Shown here: in pieces, positions 5,951 through 7,552 of the stretch | How the letters are laid out: every line of letters starts with the position of its first letter | How positions within the stretch are numbered: the stretch's first letter is position 1 | Assembly (NCBI GenBank): GCA_031290205.1 | Contig: JAITNZ010000106.1 | Coordinates: 1-7,552, forward strand | Length of the DNA stretch: 7,552 bases | Direction of reading: 5' to 3' | Source: Spirochaetaceae bacterium | GTDB taxonomy: Bacteria; Spirochaetota; Spirochaetia; Treponematales; Breznakiellaceae | Made by a program: the position numbers and the translations under genes | Notes under the pieces: generated by a model | The model's input: only the letters and a program-made list of their open reading frames with translations | Databases searched by the model: none | Told to the model about the DNA's origin: nothing

Positions 5951-6012
5951 CAGACCCCAAGTTGATGACGCCCTTTTCATCCTGAAGGCGAGGGCAGAGT
6001 CTGAGGCTCAAT

Positions 6013-6038
6013 AAAAGGGAGCCGTAGCTCCCTTTTTT
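6013..6038. terminator. Bidirectional intrinsic terminator between hisA-hisIE and rimO
   Basis: AAAAGGGAGC (6013-6022) and GCTCCCTTTT (6027-6036) form a perfect 10-bp stem with a CGTA loop. T6 at 6033-6038 follows the G+C part on the plus strand, and AAAA gives a T run on the minus strand. It sits between the converging hisA-hisIE and rimO genes, so it can end both transcripts. Confidence 0.85.
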
Positions 6039-6040
6039 CA

Positions 6041-6216
6041 TTTTAGTGCTTTTTATACCCTAGCAGTGGTATAAAAGATTTTGCGGAACAAAAGTTCCTT
6101 GTTAGCAGGTTGACCGTAAAAATTAATTGGTTCTTGAATTGTATGCAATCTATCATTTTTTGTCAATACACGAACATGCATACGCAGCAGTTCCGAATTC
6201 AACCATGTACGGTATA
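6041..6216. other. A+T-rich intergenic island with several inverted repeats
   Basis: This is the A+T-rich part of the 318-bp gene-free stretch 5899-6216. It contains TTTTATACC (6051-6059) with GGTATAAAA (6068-6076) around an 8-base spacer, and GGAAC (6085-6089) with GTTCC (6094-6098) over an A4 loop. A split inverted repeat is also present: TTGAATTGTATGCA (6134-6147) can pair with TGCATAC (6177-6183) and AATTCAA (6196-6202). A 42-codon frame on the minus strand (6181 to 6053) is open but has no good ribosome site. No recognisable gene is seen. The composition change suggests acquired or decayed DNA. Confidence 0.5.
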
Positions 6217-7552
6217 TTAGCGCAGCCGCAAATCCAGTCCTGCGCGGGCGAAAATTTCACCGCGGACAAAGCTGCCGGGGGCGAGCGCGGCGACGGGGGC
6301 GGTTTCGAGGACGATAGCGCCGTCCACTTCGGGCGCTTGTCCGTAGGACCTGCCGAGGTATAAGCCCGCTTCACCCTCAATTTTTTCTTCGACCAAGACA
6401 TCGAGCGTTTTGCTGATGAAGCGCTCGAGTTTTTTTTCACTCAAGCTGAGCTGAGCTTCTTCGAGCCGCGTTTTGCGCGCCGCCGCGACTTTTTTAGCAG
6501 GGCGGTTTTTCAGGGTGAACGCCGGCGTGCCCTCTTCGGGCGAATAGCTAAAGACCCCCGCCCAATCGAGTGCGGCATTTTGTTGAAAGGCGAGGAGTTC
6601 TTCAAAATCGGCGTCTGTTTCGCCGGGGAAGCCGACGAGGAAGGTTGAGCGCAGCACGGCGTTGGGGAGGGCGGCGCGGATGGTGCGGATTAACTGGAGG
6701 TAGGTGTCGCTGTCGCCGAGCCGTCCCATGCTACTCAGTGTTTTTTTGGAGGCATGTTGAAACGGAATATCGAAGTAGGGGAGGAGGCGCGCATCCGCCT
6801 GCATGAGGGGGAGGAGCGCCTCGGGGAAGTGGTCGGGGTGCAGGTAGAGGAGGCGTATCCAAAAATCGCCGTCGCTTTCCAAGAGGTTTGCAAGTAACGC
6901 GGCTAAACGGGGTTTCCCCTCAGTTTCGGCGCCGTAAGCGGCGGTATCCTGGGCTATGAGGCAGACTTCCTTGATGCCCCGCCGGAGGAGCAGCGCGAAC
7001 TCTTCATGGATGTCGGGAATGGTCCTGCTGCGCAGATTGCCCCGTATCAGTGGGATTGCGCAGAAGGAACAGGCGTTATTGCAGCCTTCGGCGATTTTGA
7101 GGTAGGCGGAGCCCGGCAGCGAGAGCAACGGACGGGCGCCGTCATTGATTTTCCCCCCCGCGTCTTTTTTGCCGCAAACAAAGGCGGCGACCTCGCGCGG
7201 GTCGCTTGACGGACAGATGAGGTCTGCTTCGGGGAGCGATTCACGGAGTTCCCCTGCGTAACGGGCGGCGAGGCAGCCGGCGAGGACAATTTTTTTCTGG
7301 GGGAAGAGCGCGCGAAATGAGAGGACGGTGTTTATCGACTCCCGCTTGGCGCTTTCGATGAATCCGCAAGAATTGACGATGATCAGGTCGGCATCTCCGC
7401 TCGCGCTTAATTCCCAGCCTTCGCCGGATAAGCAAGACATCAGCATTTCCGAATCAACCTGATTTTTCGCGCACCCGAGCGTGTCAATATAGTAGCGCTG
7501 GGGAAGAAGGGGGATGGGGGATGGGGGATGGGGGAGGGGGGAAGATTTTACG
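6217..7552 (-). CDS. rimO: RimO, ribosomal protein S12 methylthiotransferase (5' end not in window)
   Basis: RimO is a cytoplasmic radical-SAM enzyme that methylthiolates a conserved Asp of ribosomal protein S12. The frame runs from the right edge to TAA at 6217-6219. Its recognisable N-terminus is YYIDTLGCAKNQVDSEML. The VDSE form and GCAKN favour RimO over MiaB, which has GCQMN. Further iron-sulfur ligands lie in NSCGF and AGCLA. The radical-SAM motif is CNNACSFC, and a C-terminal TRAM domain contains YLGRSYGQAPEVDG. ATG at 7446 cannot be the true start because it would drop the first cluster Cys. Upstream of YYIDTLG the frame stays open through a Pro-rich stretch encoded by G5AT repeats, with no ATG, GTG or TTG before the edge. 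Length and domains otherwise fit an intact RimO. The gene ends by convergence on hisA-hisIE, with terminators at 6013-6038 and 5919-5950. Confidence 0.92.
   Translation of the reverse strand, partial: VKSSPLPHPPSPIPLLPQRYYIDTLGCAKNQVDSEMLMSCLSGEGWELSASGDADLIIVNSCGFIESAKRESINTVLSFRALFPQKKIVLAGCLAARYAGELRESLPEADLICPSSDPREVAAFVCGKKDAGGKINDGARPLLSLPGSAYLKIAEGCNNACSFCAIPLIRGNLRSRTIPDIHEEFALLLRRGIKEVCLIAQDTAAYGAETEGKPRLAALLANLLESDGDFWIRLLYLHPDHFPEALLPLMQADARLLPYFDIPFQHASKKTLSSMGRLGDSDTYLQLIRTIRAALPNAVLRSTFLVGFPGETDADFEELLAFQQNAALDWAGVFSYSPEEGTPAFTLKNRPAKKVAAARKTRLEEAQLSLSEKKLERFISKTLDVLVEEKIEGEAGLYLGRSYGQAPEVDGAIVLETAPVAALAPGSFVRGEIFARAGLDLRLR
7509..7541. repeat. G5AT heptamer tandem repeat at the rimO 5' end
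   Basis: On the plus strand three direct GGGGGAT units (7509-7529) are followed by GGGGGA and GGGGGG. The unit length of seven is not a multiple of three, and the tract is read as part of the open rimO frame. The five G runs, split by one or two bases, also fit a G-quadruplex pattern on the strand opposite the rimO mRNA. Confidence 0.85.

Noticed and set aside
5724..6041. Minus-strand frame of 105 codons across the hisA-hisIE 3' end
   Set aside because: It is antisense to the HisE domain and passes through two terminator hairpins, so it is a shadow frame.
6127..6363. Plus-strand frame of 78 codons starting TTG at 6127
   Set aside because: It runs into the antisense of the conserved RimO C-terminus, has no ribosome site and has no domain.
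6217..7446. rimO start at ATG 7446
   Set aside because: It would remove YYIDTLGCAKNQVDSE, including the first iron-sulfur cluster cysteine, which is coded in the same open frame just upstream.
6217..7552. MiaB (tRNA methylthiotransferase) instead of RimO
   Set aside because: The N-terminal GCAKNQVDSE and the C-terminal GRSYGQAPEVDG segment are RimO-type; MiaB has GCQMN at the first site.
1..7552. CRISPR array or insertion sequence
   Set aside because: No regularly spaced direct repeats of 25-40 bases, no transposase frame and no paired terminal inverted repeats with target duplications were seen.

Overview
The window looks like spirochaete chromosome, most like the Treponema group. This is inferred from the mix of genes rather than from any marker: a lipoprotein with a relaxed, Phe-containing lipobox, an envelope operon that pairs a beta-barrel protein with an OmpA protein carrying FlgD-like Ig modules, and a RimO-type methylthiotransferase. 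Base composition is a little over half G+C by eye. The exception is an A+T-rich island at about 6041-6216. No rRNA, complete tRNA, insertion sequence or CRISPR array is visible.

Layout. (1) 1-364, plus strand: the C-terminal end of a PIN-domain protein, overlapped by a 67-residue hypothetical protein; this may be a toxin-antitoxin-like pair. (2) 365-521: intergenic DNA packed with hairpins, including a minus-strand terminator. (3) 522-3530, minus strand: a two-gene envelope operon, a beta-barrel protein with a TTG start followed 12 bp later by the FlgD-like/OmpA protein. (4) 3531-3786: spacer with a candidate promoter, a degenerate 8-mer repeat and a 9-bp-stem hairpin. (5) 3787-4416, minus strand: a TPR lipoprotein. 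(6) 4417-4587: a divergent promoter region with an unusually structured leader. (7) 4588-5898, plus strand: a three-domain histidine-biosynthesis protein, HisA-HisI-HisE. (8) 5899-6216: a convergent terminator region and the A+T-rich island. (9) 6217 to the right edge, minus strand: rimO, whose 5' end runs out of the window through a G5AT heptamer repeat.

How the genes relate. The barrel and OmpA proteins probably work together in the outer membrane and periplasm, and the OmpA domain may contact peptidoglycan. The TPR lipoprotein is also an envelope protein but appears to have its own promoter. The HisA-HisI-HisE protein would catalyse histidine-pathway steps 2 to 4 (in the order HisE, HisI, HisA) on one chain. 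It stands alone here, with no other his gene next to it. RimO would modify ribosomal protein S12 and is unrelated to its neighbours.

No wholly new system is obvious. The points most worth following are the trifunctional His fusion with its altered HisA motif, its structured leader, the heptamer repeat at the rimO 5' end, and the PIN/small-protein pair.
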